The notes under the pieces were generated by a model. It had not been told where the DNA came from, ran no database searches, and saw only the letters and a program-made list of their open reading frames with translations. This document shows positions 1 to 6,243 of a DNA stretch of 6,682 nucleotides, in pieces; within the stretch, counting starts at the first letter, position 1, and the number at the start of each line of letters is the position of its first letter. Source of the DNA: Bathymodiolus azoricus thioautotrophic gill symbiont (GTDB lineage: Bacteria; Pseudomonadota; Gammaproteobacteria; PS1; Pseudothioglobaceae); contig NZ_CDSC02000363.1 of assembly GCF_001298715.1 (NCBI RefSeq), forward strand, positions 1 through 6,682, read 5' to 3'. The position numbers were made by a program, and so were the translations under genes.

Positions 1-16
1 TTGTTAAAAACTTATT

Positions 17-59
17 ATTTTACCATATTTATATCTTTTATTTTTGAAAATGGTATAAT
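17..59. promoter_or_regulatory. Inverted repeat containing two outward-facing extended -10-like boxes
   Basis: ATTTTACCAT (17-26) and ATGGTATAAT (50-59) are inverted copies matching at 9 of 10 bases. Each contains an extended -10-like motif: TGGTATAAT on the plus strand (51-59) and TGGTAAAAT on the minus strand (25-17). They face away from each other, and neither has a good -35 box at the usual distance. The left-facing box could serve a gene beyond the left edge. The right-facing one would make RNA antisense to the small gene and hisD. In AT-rich DNA such matches arise easily by chance. Confidence 0.25.
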
Positions 60-78
60 TGATGGCATCGCCATCAAT
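58..78 (-). other. Inverted repeat, hairpin at the likely 3' end of the his row
   Basis: The arms ATTGATGGC and GCCATCAAT pair perfectly over 9 bp (58-66 with 70-78) around a 3-base loop. The repeat lies 14 bases beyond the stop that the small upstream gene would use in its repaired frame (93-95), which suits the 3' end of the minus-strand transcript. No strong T-tract follows on either strand, so it is not a textbook intrinsic terminator. It could protect the mRNA 3' end or be a weak terminator. The hairpin is seen directly; its role is inferred. Confidence 0.45.
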
Positions 79-92
79 GGGACTGTAAATAA

Positions 93-231
93 TCACTTAT
101 GCTTTCTTGCCACAGGTACTTTAGCATACGGACCATCACGTTTTTTTGTGTGAAAGAATACGACCCTTGTCGCGATCAATTTTGACATAACGATTGGTGC
201 GTGGATTTTTAACTTGAACAATATTTGCCAT
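93..231 (-). pseudogene. Small basic protein downstream of hisD, frameshifted in a homopolymer
   Basis: From ATG at 231 the frame reads MANIVQVKNPRTNRYVKIDR and stops after 31 codons at 138-136. Immediately before that stop lies a T7 run (141-147; A7 in the mRNA). Removing one base lets the frame continue as RDGPYAKVPVARKHK to a stop at 95-93, giving a 45-residue basic protein whose second half matches the first in style. AAGGA stands only 2 bases before the ATG; an in-frame ATG at 243 is an alternative start. The gene begins 34 bp after hisD and is probably the last gene of the row. I do not recognise the family by name and assign no function. The break may be a real mutation, a sequencing error in the run, or less likely a +1 recoding site, since tRNA-Lys could re-pair with AAA one base on. 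Confidence 0.6.
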
Positions 232-265
232 AATCCTTATCATAGATAATTTTACTTATAATTGC

Positions 266-1564
266 TTATGATTTTTGAATACGATAACGAGCAGATTGTG
301 CATGTGCTTGCAAACCCTCGCCATCAGCCAAGGTAGCAGCGATTTCGCCGAGCGTGTTTGCGCCTTTGTCAGACATCATAATTAGAGAGGATTTTTTCTG
401 AAAGTCATACACACCGAGTGGCGAGGAAAAACGCGCCGTGCCTGAGGTAGGCAGCACATGATTAGGGCCTGCACAATAATCACCCAAAGATTCGCAAGTG
501 TTTCTACCCATAAAAATTGCACCAGCGTGCTTAATAGCATCAAGCATGGATTCTGGGTCTTCAACACAGAGTTCTAAATGCTCAGGGGCAATTTGATTGG
601 AAATCTTAATTGCCTCAGTTATGTCTTTGGTGTGGATTAAAGCACCACGCTCTTTAAGTGCCTTGGCAATAATCGTTTTTCTATTCATGGTTGGCAAAAG
701 TTTAGTAATGCTTGCTTCTACTTGAGCGATAAAGCCTGCATCAGGACACAATAAAATAGATTGCGCATCTTCGTCGTGTTCAGCTTGTGAGAATAAATCC
801 ATGGCAATCCAATCAGGGTCGATTTTGCCATCACAAATAATCAATATTTCGCTCGGTCCAGCAATCATATCAATGCCAACTTGTCCAAATACTGCGCGTT
901 TAGCAGTTGCCACATAGATATTACCAGGACCGACGATTTTATCAACCTTTGGTATAGTTTGAGTACCATAAGCAAGGGCTGCAATTGCCTGTGCGCCACC
1001 CACGGTATAAACGCTGTCTACACCTGAGAGATAAGCTGCTGCCAATACCAATGGGTTGGTAATACCGTTCGGTGTTGGTACAACCATAATCAATTCACTT
1101 ACACCAGCAACTCTAGCAGGGATAGCGTTCATTAGTACTGAAGAAGGGTAAGCGGCTTTACCACCAGGTACATACAAGCCAACTCGTCCAATCGGGGTGA
1201 TTTTTTGTCCCAACATTGTGCCGTTGTCTTCTCTATAAGTCCAAGTGACTTGTTTTTGCTTTTCATGGTAGATGCGCACTCTATCGGCTGCAACTTGTAG
1301 TGCGGTTTTTTCTTTGTTATCTAAGTTGTTAAAGGCAGTTTTTAGCGTGGTTGCATTAAGGGTTAAATCTGCCATACTGCTAGCATTAACACCATCAAAC
1401 TTAATACTGTAGTCAATCAGTGCTTCGTCGCCTTTGGCTTTGATGTTGGCAATAATGTTATCAACGGTATTGGCAACTTCTTTGTTTGAGACGCTTTCCC
1501 AAGCGAGTAATTTGGAAAGTTTGTGTTGAAAATCAGACTTAGTTGAGCTAAGATTGGTTATCAT
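266..1564 (-). CDS. hisD: Histidinol dehydrogenase
   Basis: HisD carries out the last two steps of histidine synthesis in the cytoplasm, oxidising L-histidinol through histidinaldehyde to L-histidine with two NAD+. At 432 residues it has the usual family length and is complete. Visible signatures are [15 protein letters not shown] (132-146), [13 protein letters not shown] (189-201) and the VGPGN...AGPSEI stretch (211-240). By comparison with the E. coli enzyme, the zinc ligands are Q260, H263, D362 and H421, and the catalytic pair is E328-H329 in APEHLEL; all are present. The ATG overlaps the hisG stop as ATGA, so translation is probably coupled to hisG, which fits the lack of a strong ribosome-binding site. 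hisC, which follows hisD in Pseudomonas, is absent here; a small basic-protein gene takes its place. Confidence 0.97.
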   Translation of the reverse strand: MITNLSSTKSDFQHKLSKLLAWESVSNKEVANTVDNIIANIKAKGDEALIDYSIKFDGVNASSMADLTLNATTLKTAFNNLDNKEKTALQVAADRVRIYHEKQKQVTWTYREDNGTMLGQKITPIGRVGLYVPGGKAAYPSSVLMNAIPARVAGVSELIMVVPTPNGITNPLVLAAAYLSGVDSVYTVGGAQAIAALAYGTQTIPKVDKIVGPGNIYVATAKRAVFGQVGIDMIAGPSEILIICDGKIDPDWIAMDLFSQAEHDEDAQSILLCPDAGFIAQVEASITKLLPTMNRKTIIAKALKERGALIHTKDITEAIKISNQIAPEHLELCVEDPESMLDAIKHAGAIFMGRNTCESLGDYCAGPNHVLPTSGTARFSSPLGVYDFQKKSSLIMMSDKGANTLGEIAATLADGEGLQAHAQSARYRIQKS

Positions 1565-2178
1565 AGATTTTTCTCAATACTTTCAATCCAAGTTTTGATT
1601 TGTGCATTTTTGGTTTTGAATGACGCAGCGTTCACCACAAGGCGAGAGCTAATATTCTCAATGTGTTCAAGAGGTATAAGGCCATTCGCCTTTAGCGTAT
1701 TGCCAGTGTCAACCAAATCAACAATACAGTGTGCTAAACCAACGACTGGTGCGAGTTCCATTGCACCATAGAGTTTAATAATTTCAGTTTGTTGGTTTTT
1801 AGCGTCAAAATAGCGTTTGGCAGAATTGACATATTTGGTGGCAATTTTCAAGGTGTCTTGTTTTAATTTTTCTTTGTCACTTGCTGCTACCATTAGTTTG
1901 CATTGGGCAATATTCAAGTCTAACAATTCAAATAAGCCATTAGCGCCATGTTCAAGTAATACATCTTTGCCAGCGATACCCATATCAGCTGCACCGTGTT
2001 GCACGAATACAGGAACATCAGTAGCACGAATAACGATTACCTTAACCTCGTCAAGATTGGTGTCTAGAATCAATTTTCTGGAATTTAACTCTTTATCAGC
2101 AATTTCTAATCCTGCTTTTTTCAGTAATGGCAGGGTTTTCTGAAGAATTCTGCCTTTTGATAATGCGATTGTTAACAT
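1561..2178 (-). CDS. hisG: ATP phosphoribosyltransferase, short catalytic form
   Basis: HisG condenses ATP with PRPP to phosphoribosyl-ATP, the committed step of histidine synthesis. The N-terminal SKGR (7-10), the [20 protein letters not shown] segment (51-70) and the PRPP-binding loop ending [14 protein letters not shown] (154-167) identify the family. The protein ends at residue 205, soon after the catalytic lobes, so it lacks the C-terminal regulatory ACT-like domain of the long enzyme (about 300 residues, as in E. coli). Short HisG enzymes are known to work in a complex with HisZ, a histidyl-tRNA synthetase paralogue that provides activation and histidine feedback; no hisZ lies in this window. 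The gene starts 15 bp after murA. That gap contains an A7 run and no recognisable Shine-Dalgarno sequence, so expression may rely on coupling to murA or on an unstructured AT-rich leader. Confidence 0.96.
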   Translation of the reverse strand: MLTIALSKGRILQKTLPLLKKAGLEIADKELNSRKLILDTNLDEVKVIVIRATDVPVFVQHGAADMGIAGKDVLLEHGANGLFELLDLNIAQCKLMVAASDKEKLKQDTLKIATKYVNSAKRYFDAKNQQTEIIKLYGAMELAPVVGLAHCIVDLVDTGNTLKANGLIPLEHIENISSRLVVNAASFKTKNAQIKTWIESIEKNL

Positions 2179-2193
2179 AATTTTTTTATTAAT

Positions 2194-3453
2194 TTAGTCC
2201 TGCACTCTTTCGATATCAGCACCCAATGATTTTAATTTCTCCTCAATGGTTTCATAGCCACGGTCAAGGTGATAAACACGCTCAATCGTGGTAGTACCTT
2301 TGGCGGCTAATCCTGCTAACACTAATGATGCTGAGGCCCTTAAGTCAGTTGCCATCAAGTGTGCACCAGTGAGTGATTTTACTCCTTTACAAACCACCGT
2401 GTTGCCCTCTAATGTCAGGTCAGCACCCATACGCATTAACTCAGGAATGTGCATAAAACGATTTTCAAAGATATTTTCAGTAATACTACTATGGCCATCT
2501 GCAATGGTATTTAATGCGGTAAATTGTGCTTGCATATCGGTCGGAAAATTTGGATAAGTGCCCGTTTTAATACTGACGGCTTTTGGTCGCTTGCCTTTCA
2601 TGTTGAGGCTGATTGATTGGTTTTCTGTTTTAATGTCAGCACCGATTTCAATTAGCTTCCCAAGCACTGAGCGCATCGCTTGAGGGTTGGCATTTTTAAC
2701 AGTAATAGAGCCACCAGTAATGGCAGCAGCGACCAAATAAGTGGCTACTTCAATACGGTCTGAGCAGACTGAATATTCCACGCCATTTAATTGAGGCACA
2801 CCTTCAACTGTGATGATTGAGGTGTCAATACCACTAATTTTTGCACCCATTTTATTAAGGAAACAGCACAAGTCAGAGATTTCTGGCTCTTGTGCGGCGT
2901 TGTTAATTATGCTTGTACCTTTGGCTAAAGTGGCAGCCATAATGACATTTTCTGTCGCAGTGACAGTAACTTGGTCAAAATGAATATTTGCACCTATCAA
3001 GCCATCCGTTTTTGCGTAAATATAGCCGTTTTCAACTCTAATACTGGCGCCCAACTCTTCTAATGCTTTCAAGTGAAGATTAACAGGGCGTGTACCAATA
3101 GCGCAACCGCCTGGTAGTGACACCTTAGCTTCGCCATATTTTGTCAACATAGGTCCTAACACCAAGATTGATGCACGCATGGTTTTAACCAAATTGTAAT
3201 CAGCAACTAAATTATTGAGTTTTGATGAATCAACAAATAAGGAAGAGTTTGATTCTAAAATAAAATCAGCACCCATGCTCATTAACAATCTGAGCGTGGT
3301 AGATATGTCGCTAAGTTGTGGCGTATTATTAAGCGTTATTGGGTTGTCTGCCAAAATAGAGGCAAATAAAATGGGTAATGAAGAGTTTTTGGAGCCTGAG
3401 GCTTTAATGGTGCCTTTTAGGGGTTTACCACCTTGGATAACTAACTTATACAT
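2194..3453 (-). CDS. murA: UDP-N-acetylglucosamine 1-carboxyvinyltransferase
   Basis: MurA transfers enolpyruvate from phosphoenolpyruvate to UDP-GlcNAc, the first committed step of peptidoglycan synthesis, in the cytoplasm. The 419-residue length is exactly typical. Key residues are present: K22-N23 in SGSKNSSLP, the arginine in TMRASILVLGP (R93), the catalytic cysteine C117 in PGGCAIGTRP, D306 in FPTDMQAQF, and R398 in DRGYE. Having cysteine rather than aspartate at position 117 is the form that fosfomycin alkylates, so the enzyme should be sensitive in principle. It starts 13 bp after mlaC; the only purine-rich match (AAGG) overlaps the mlaC stop and lies too far from the ATG to be a good ribosome-binding site. 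The mlaC-murA linkage recalls mla-ibaG-murA of other gammaproteobacteria, but ibaG is missing here. Confidence 0.98.
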   Translation of the reverse strand: MYKLVIQGGKPLKGTIKASGSKNSSLPILFASILADNPITLNNTPQLSDISTTLRLLMSMGADFILESNSSLFVDSSKLNNLVADYNLVKTMRASILVLGPMLTKYGEAKVSLPGGCAIGTRPVNLHLKALEELGASIRVENGYIYAKTDGLIGANIHFDQVTVTATENVIMAATLAKGTSIINNAAQEPEISDLCCFLNKMGAKISGIDTSIITVEGVPQLNGVEYSVCSDRIEVATYLVAAAITGGSITVKNANPQAMRSVLGKLIEIGADIKTENQSISLNMKGKRPKAVSIKTGTYPNFPTDMQAQFTALNTIADGHSSITENIFENRFMHIPELMRMGADLTLEGNTVVCKGVKSLTGAHLMATDLRASASLVLAGLAAKGTTTIERVYHLDRGYETIEEKLKSLGADIERVQD

Positions 3454-3456
3454 TTA

Positions 3457-3469
3457 TAAGGCAACCTTA
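3457..3469 (-). other. Small hairpin between mlaC and murA
   Basis: TAAGG and CCTTA pair over 5 bp around a 3-base loop. The stem includes the mlaC stop codon and ends 3 bases before the murA ATG. It could modulate coupling or initiation at murA, since it sits where a Shine-Dalgarno sequence would be expected. The stem is short, so this is a weak call. Confidence 0.2.
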
Positions 3470-4093
3470 ATCTTTTGCAAGTTTTTTTGTCAATTTTTCA
3501 GTTAGGCTATCAATTCCCTTGCGTTTAATATGCGAATCAAATTGTGCTCCGTAAGTTTTAATCAAACTAACGCCTGAAAACACGACATCATACACACGCC
3601 ACTGTTGTGAATAAATCATTTTTATAGAAATACGAGTAGGCTTTGGGTCATTATTAAGGCTGATAAATAACTTGACGATAGCCTTATCGTCTTTGCGTTT
3701 TACATTGGGGTCAGCTGAAATCTTAACGCTATCAAATTTATCATAAGAGCCAAGAACGCCGGCGTAATCTTTGATTAAAGATTTTACGATATAGTCTTGG
3801 AATATTTGTTGTTGTTGAATGTTTAGATTGTGCCAGTGTTTTTTTAGCGTTAGTTGCGTTGAAACTTTTATCGCAATATTAGGTAATAATTTTTCTTTAA
3901 TTAATACTTTAATATTTTCAGGTGTGGCTTGCTGTTGTTTTCTAAGGTTTTTAATTGACGATAGTGTGTTTTCGAAAATACTAAGTGCAACTGCACTTGG
4001 TGAATTAGAGTTGTCAATTGGCAAGACATTGTTTGTTGCTAAAGCCATATTCATCGATAAAATAGACCCTATAATAAGTAGCGTTTTAATCAT
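3467..4093 (-). CDS. mlaC: MlaC/Ttg2D periplasmic phospholipid-binding protein
   Basis: MlaC ferries phospholipids through the periplasm between the outer-membrane MlaA complex and the inner-membrane MlaFEDB transporter, helping to keep outer-membrane lipid asymmetry. The 208-residue product begins with a signal peptide: lysine at position 3, hydrophobic residues 4-18 and a likely cleavage after ALA (17-19). The body fits the Ttg2/MlaC family, notably QQWRVYDVVFSGVSLIKTYGAQF (163-185, split here as QQWRVYDVVF and SGVSLIKTYGAQF), which matches the conserved W-x-VYDV...GVSL...QF pattern, and the helical stretch TLKKHWHNLN to SLIKDYAGVL (82-114). It is the first gene of its row, so mlaFED are not upstream and mlaB is not downstream. 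The start has only an AT-rich leader with no Shine-Dalgarno. A T7 run near the 3' end (3482-3488) is in frame. Confidence 0.9.
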   Translation of the reverse strand: MIKTLLIIGSILSMNMALATNNVLPIDNSNSPSAVALSIFENTLSSIKNLRKQQQATPENIKVLIKEKLLPNIAIKVSTQLTLKKHWHNLNIQQQQIFQDYIVKSLIKDYAGVLGSYDKFDSVKISADPNVKRKDDKAIVKLFISLNNDPKPTRISIKMIYSQQWRVYDVVFSGVSLIKTYGAQFDSHIKRKGIDSLTEKLTKKLAKD

Positions 4094-4137
4094 TTTTTAA
4101 TTAATAGACATTTTTATAAAGTTTTTTATTTTACCCG
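4094..4137. promoter_or_regulatory. Divergent promoter region between mlaC and uvrC
   Basis: These 44 bp are the only room for promoters of both rows, unless they extend into the coding regions. For uvrC, TAGACA (4105-4110) resembles a -35 box, and TATTTT (4127-4132) a -10 box, 16 bp apart. Transcription would then start within a few bases of the uvrC ATG, implying a leaderless or nearly leaderless mRNA. For mlaC, TATAAA on the minus strand (4118-4113) is a possible -10 box, giving a leader of about 12 bases, but I see no good -35. The two candidates overlap, so initiation in one direction could hinder the other. The boxes are seen; their function is inferred. Confidence 0.4.
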
Positions 4138-5919
4138 ATGACACCAGAAAAACTAAAAAATTTAACATCGCAACCCGGTGTTTATCAAATGCTTGATAAA
4201 CAGGGCATGGTGATTTATGTGGGTAAGGCAAAAAATTTAAAAAAGCGCGTATCCAGTTATTTTAGTAAAACCCATCAAGATGATAAAACCAGAGTACTGG
4301 TTACTAATATTGATGATTTTGATGTGGTGATTACCAACACAGAAACACAGGCGTTGTTGTTAGAAAACGAGCTAATTAAACAGCACAAACCTAGATATAA
4401 CATCCTGCTCAAAGATGCAAAGAGTTATCCTTATATTTATATCACTAATGACAAGCATCCAAGAGTCGGTTTTTATCGTGGTACAAAGCATAAAAATTAC
4501 CAATTTTTTGGCCCTTATCCATCCGCACATGTGGTGCGAGACTCGCTGAATTTATTAAAGAAAATTTTTAAAGTTAGGCAATGTACTAACGCCACTTATC
4601 GTTCTCGTTCACGACCTTGTTTAGAATATCAGATTGCTCTATGTAGCGCGCCATGTGTGAATAAAATCAGCGATAAAGATTACGCACAAGATGTCAAAAT
4701 GATGTCGCTTTTTTTGTCAGGAAAGGGCGTGCAAACACTGGATAACATCTCACAAAAAATGCAAGTAGCTGCTAAAAATCAAGAATTTGAATTAGCAGCG
4801 CACTTGCGTGACCAAATGATTGCCCTACGCACGATCCAAGAACAGCACAGCTCTCAAAGTATGGGTAATATAGATGTTATTAGTATCGCCATGCAAGATG
4901 GCATTCACGCTGTTGAAGTATTGTTTGTACGCTCAGGCAAGCAAATTGGTCAAGAATGTGTTTTTCCAAAACACACCAAGGGCAAAGACAATAAGGAAGT
5001 TTTGTCAGCCTTTTTGCCCTTGTATTATTTAGGCAAAGATACACCTGCGCAATTATTACTCAGTGAAAAATTATTAGATAAAAAACTTATTGCCCAAGCG
5101 TTGTTCACAAAGATTATTGACACACCACAAAAAGACAAACGCCACTTTCTAAAAATTGCCGATTTAACCGCAAAGGAGAACCTAAAACAACATCTAGCTT
5201 CAAAGTACACCAAACGCACACAACTCAAGCAATTGCAAATCACGCTTAATCTTAAATTTCTACCAAACACTATGGAGTGTTTTGACATCAGTCACACCAT
5301 GGGCGAAGCAACGACTGCGTCCTGCGTGGTGTTTGAAAAAGGATTGCCAAAGATTAAAAAATATCGCCAATTCGATATCAAAAATATCACTCCAGGCGAT
5401 GATTACGCAGCAATGAATCAGGCGGTTTTTAGGCGTTATTCGCGTTTATTGAAAGATAAAAAACCCTTACCTGATATAGTGTTTATTGATGGTGGTTTGG
5501 GGCAACTCAATCAAGCGATTATGGTGATGGACTCCATCGGTGTTGAGTCTATTCAACTCGTGGGCGTGGCAAAAGGCGAAGGTAGAAAAGCAGGGCTGGA
5601 AACTTTGATATTGGTTAAAGAGGGCAAAACACAAAAAATCAACCTACCACCACACGACCAAACCCTGATGTTGATTAACCACATTCGCGATGAATCACAC
5701 CGCTTTGCCATCAAAAATCACCGACAAAAGCGCGGTAAAAAACGCACGACTTCAGCACTTGAAGGCATTGAAGGTGTAGGAAAAGCACGCCGAGCAGCGC
5801 TACTTAATCATTTTGGTGGCTTGCAAGAGCTCAAACAAGCCTCTGTTGAAGAAATGCAAAAAGTCAATGGCATTAGCCTTACCTTAGCGACTAAAATAAC
5901 CAAAACCCTTAAACAATAA
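4138..5919 (+). CDS. uvrC: Excinuclease ABC subunit C
   Basis: UvrC makes both incisions around a DNA lesion in nucleotide excision repair after UvrB has been loaded. All domains are present in 593 residues. The N-terminal GIY-YIG nuclease (about 12-92) has GVY (14-16), YVG (27-29) and E76, and makes the 3' cut. Four cysteines (C149, C161, C169, C173) match those assigned to an iron-sulfur cluster in E. coli UvrC. The UVR segment (about 200-235) binds UvrB. The RNase H-like domain for the 5' cut carries D383 (FDISHTMGE), D451 (FIDGGLGQ) and H521 (RDESHRFA). Tandem helix-hairpin-helix motifs close the protein (about 541-590). The start is the first ATG after an in-frame TAA at 4117-4119; no Shine-Dalgarno precedes it. 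The N-terminus is a few residues shorter than in E. coli. Confidence 0.98.
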   Translation: MTPEKLKNLTSQPGVYQMLDKQGMVIYVGKAKNLKKRVSSYFSKTHQDDKTRVLVTNIDDFDVVITNTETQALLLENELIKQHKPRYNILLKDAKSYPYIYITNDKHPRVGFYRGTKHKNYQFFGPYPSAHVVRDSLNLLKKIFKVRQCTNATYRSRSRPCLEYQIALCSAPCVNKISDKDYAQDVKMMSLFLSGKGVQTLDNISQKMQVAAKNQEFELAAHLRDQMIALRTIQEQHSSQSMGNIDVISIAMQDGIHAVEVLFVRSGKQIGQECVFPKHTKGKDNKEVLSAFLPLYYLGKDTPAQLLLSEKLLDKKLIAQALFTKIIDTPQKDKRHFLKIADLTAKENLKQHLASKYTKRTQLKQLQITLNLKFLPNTMECFDISHTMGEATTASCVVFEKGLPKIKKYRQFDIKNITPGDDYAAMNQAVFRRYSRLLKDKKPLPDIVFIDGGLGQLNQAIMVMDSIGVESIQLVGVAKGEGRKAGLETLILVKEGKTQKINLPPHDQTLMLINHIRDESHRFAIKNHRQKRGKKRTTSALEGIEGVGKARRAALLNHFGGLQELKQASVEEMQKVNGISLTLATKITKTLKQ

Positions 5920-5927
5920 ATTCAGCT

Positions 5928-6104
5928 ATGTTTATCCTTCGTATTTTAGTTATCACACTTATTATTGGTTATATTATTTGGATAGTAAACAATAGGCTAC
6001 TGGGTAAAAATCTCAAACTTGCCCGAGTGATTGCTGCAACCTTGGCAACCACTTCATTGGTGTATTTGGTGTTTGGGATTTTGTCGTATTTGATTGAACC
6101 TTAA
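5928..6104 (+). CDS. Small two-helix membrane protein downstream of uvrC
   Basis: This 58-residue frame begins 8 bp after the uvrC stop on the same strand, so co-transcription and coupled translation are likely; no Shine-Dalgarno is visible. Residues 2-20 (FILRILVITLIIGYIIWIV) form one hydrophobic helix. The next segment, NNRLLGKNLKLAR (21-33), is polar and basic, and residues about 34-56 form a second helix. The basic loop suggests it faces the cytoplasm, with both ends outside. I do not recognise a family and assign no function. In many gammaproteobacteria uvrC is followed by pgsA, whose product is much longer; this is not a PgsA fragment that I can recognise. Coherent hydrophobic segments and tight spacing make it likely to be a real gene, though short hydrophobic frames can arise by chance in AT-rich DNA. 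Confidence 0.6.
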   Translation: MFILRILVITLIIGYIIWIVNNRLLGKNLKLARVIAATLATTSLVYLVFGILSYLIEP

Positions 6105-6243
6105 GTGACAAAGATAAGGCTTTCACTACTTGTCTTAATGAGCAAAGTTCGTCATTTTTTAAATCTTTTTACTGCTTCGTGGTGGGCTTGTTCATTTTCT
6201 GCTTCGCTAGAAAACAATCCAAAAGAGGCGACCCGCTAAAAAC
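6105..6243. other. Unassigned stretch beside the IS remnant, possible gene fragment on the minus strand
   Basis: Two open frames overlap here and neither is secure. On the minus strand, codons from 6235 to 6155 read RVASFGLFSSEAENEQ then AHHEAVKRFKK before TGA (6154-6152). The composition is protein-like, but there is no ATG and the open frame begins at the IS boundary. Dropping one base of the T6 run (6155-6160) would continue it as NDELCSLRQVVKALSLSLK. On the plus strand, the frame after the stop of the 58-residue protein stays open from GTG 6105 (or ATG 6138) to TAA 6237-6239; its product is rich in Trp, Cys and Ser and looks like an antisense shadow. CTGCTTCG occurs twice, 27 bases apart (6172-6179, 6199-6206). 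No convincing terminator for the uvrC row is visible. It may be an IS-interrupted gene remnant or an interspersed repeat. Confidence 0.35.

Noticed and set aside
1817..2143. A 108-codon open frame on the plus strand opposite hisG
   Set aside because: It lies wholly antisense to a clear, complete hisG and has a Ser/Ala/Asn-rich composition typical of a shadow frame.
2288..2557. An 89-codon plus-strand open frame opposite murA, with similar frames at 3215-3505 and 3819-4100
   Set aside because: All are antisense to genes with intact catalytic or family motifs and show no recognisable domains.
5025..5288. An 87-codon minus-strand open frame inside uvrC
   Set aside because: It is antisense to conserved UvrC sequence running up to the RNase H-like domain, and its Ser/Cys/Phe-rich composition suggests a shadow.
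6105..6134. GACAA/TTGTC inverted repeat (6107-6111 with 6130-6134) as a terminator for the uvrC row
   Set aside because: The stem is only 5 bp with an 18-base loop and no T-tract follows.
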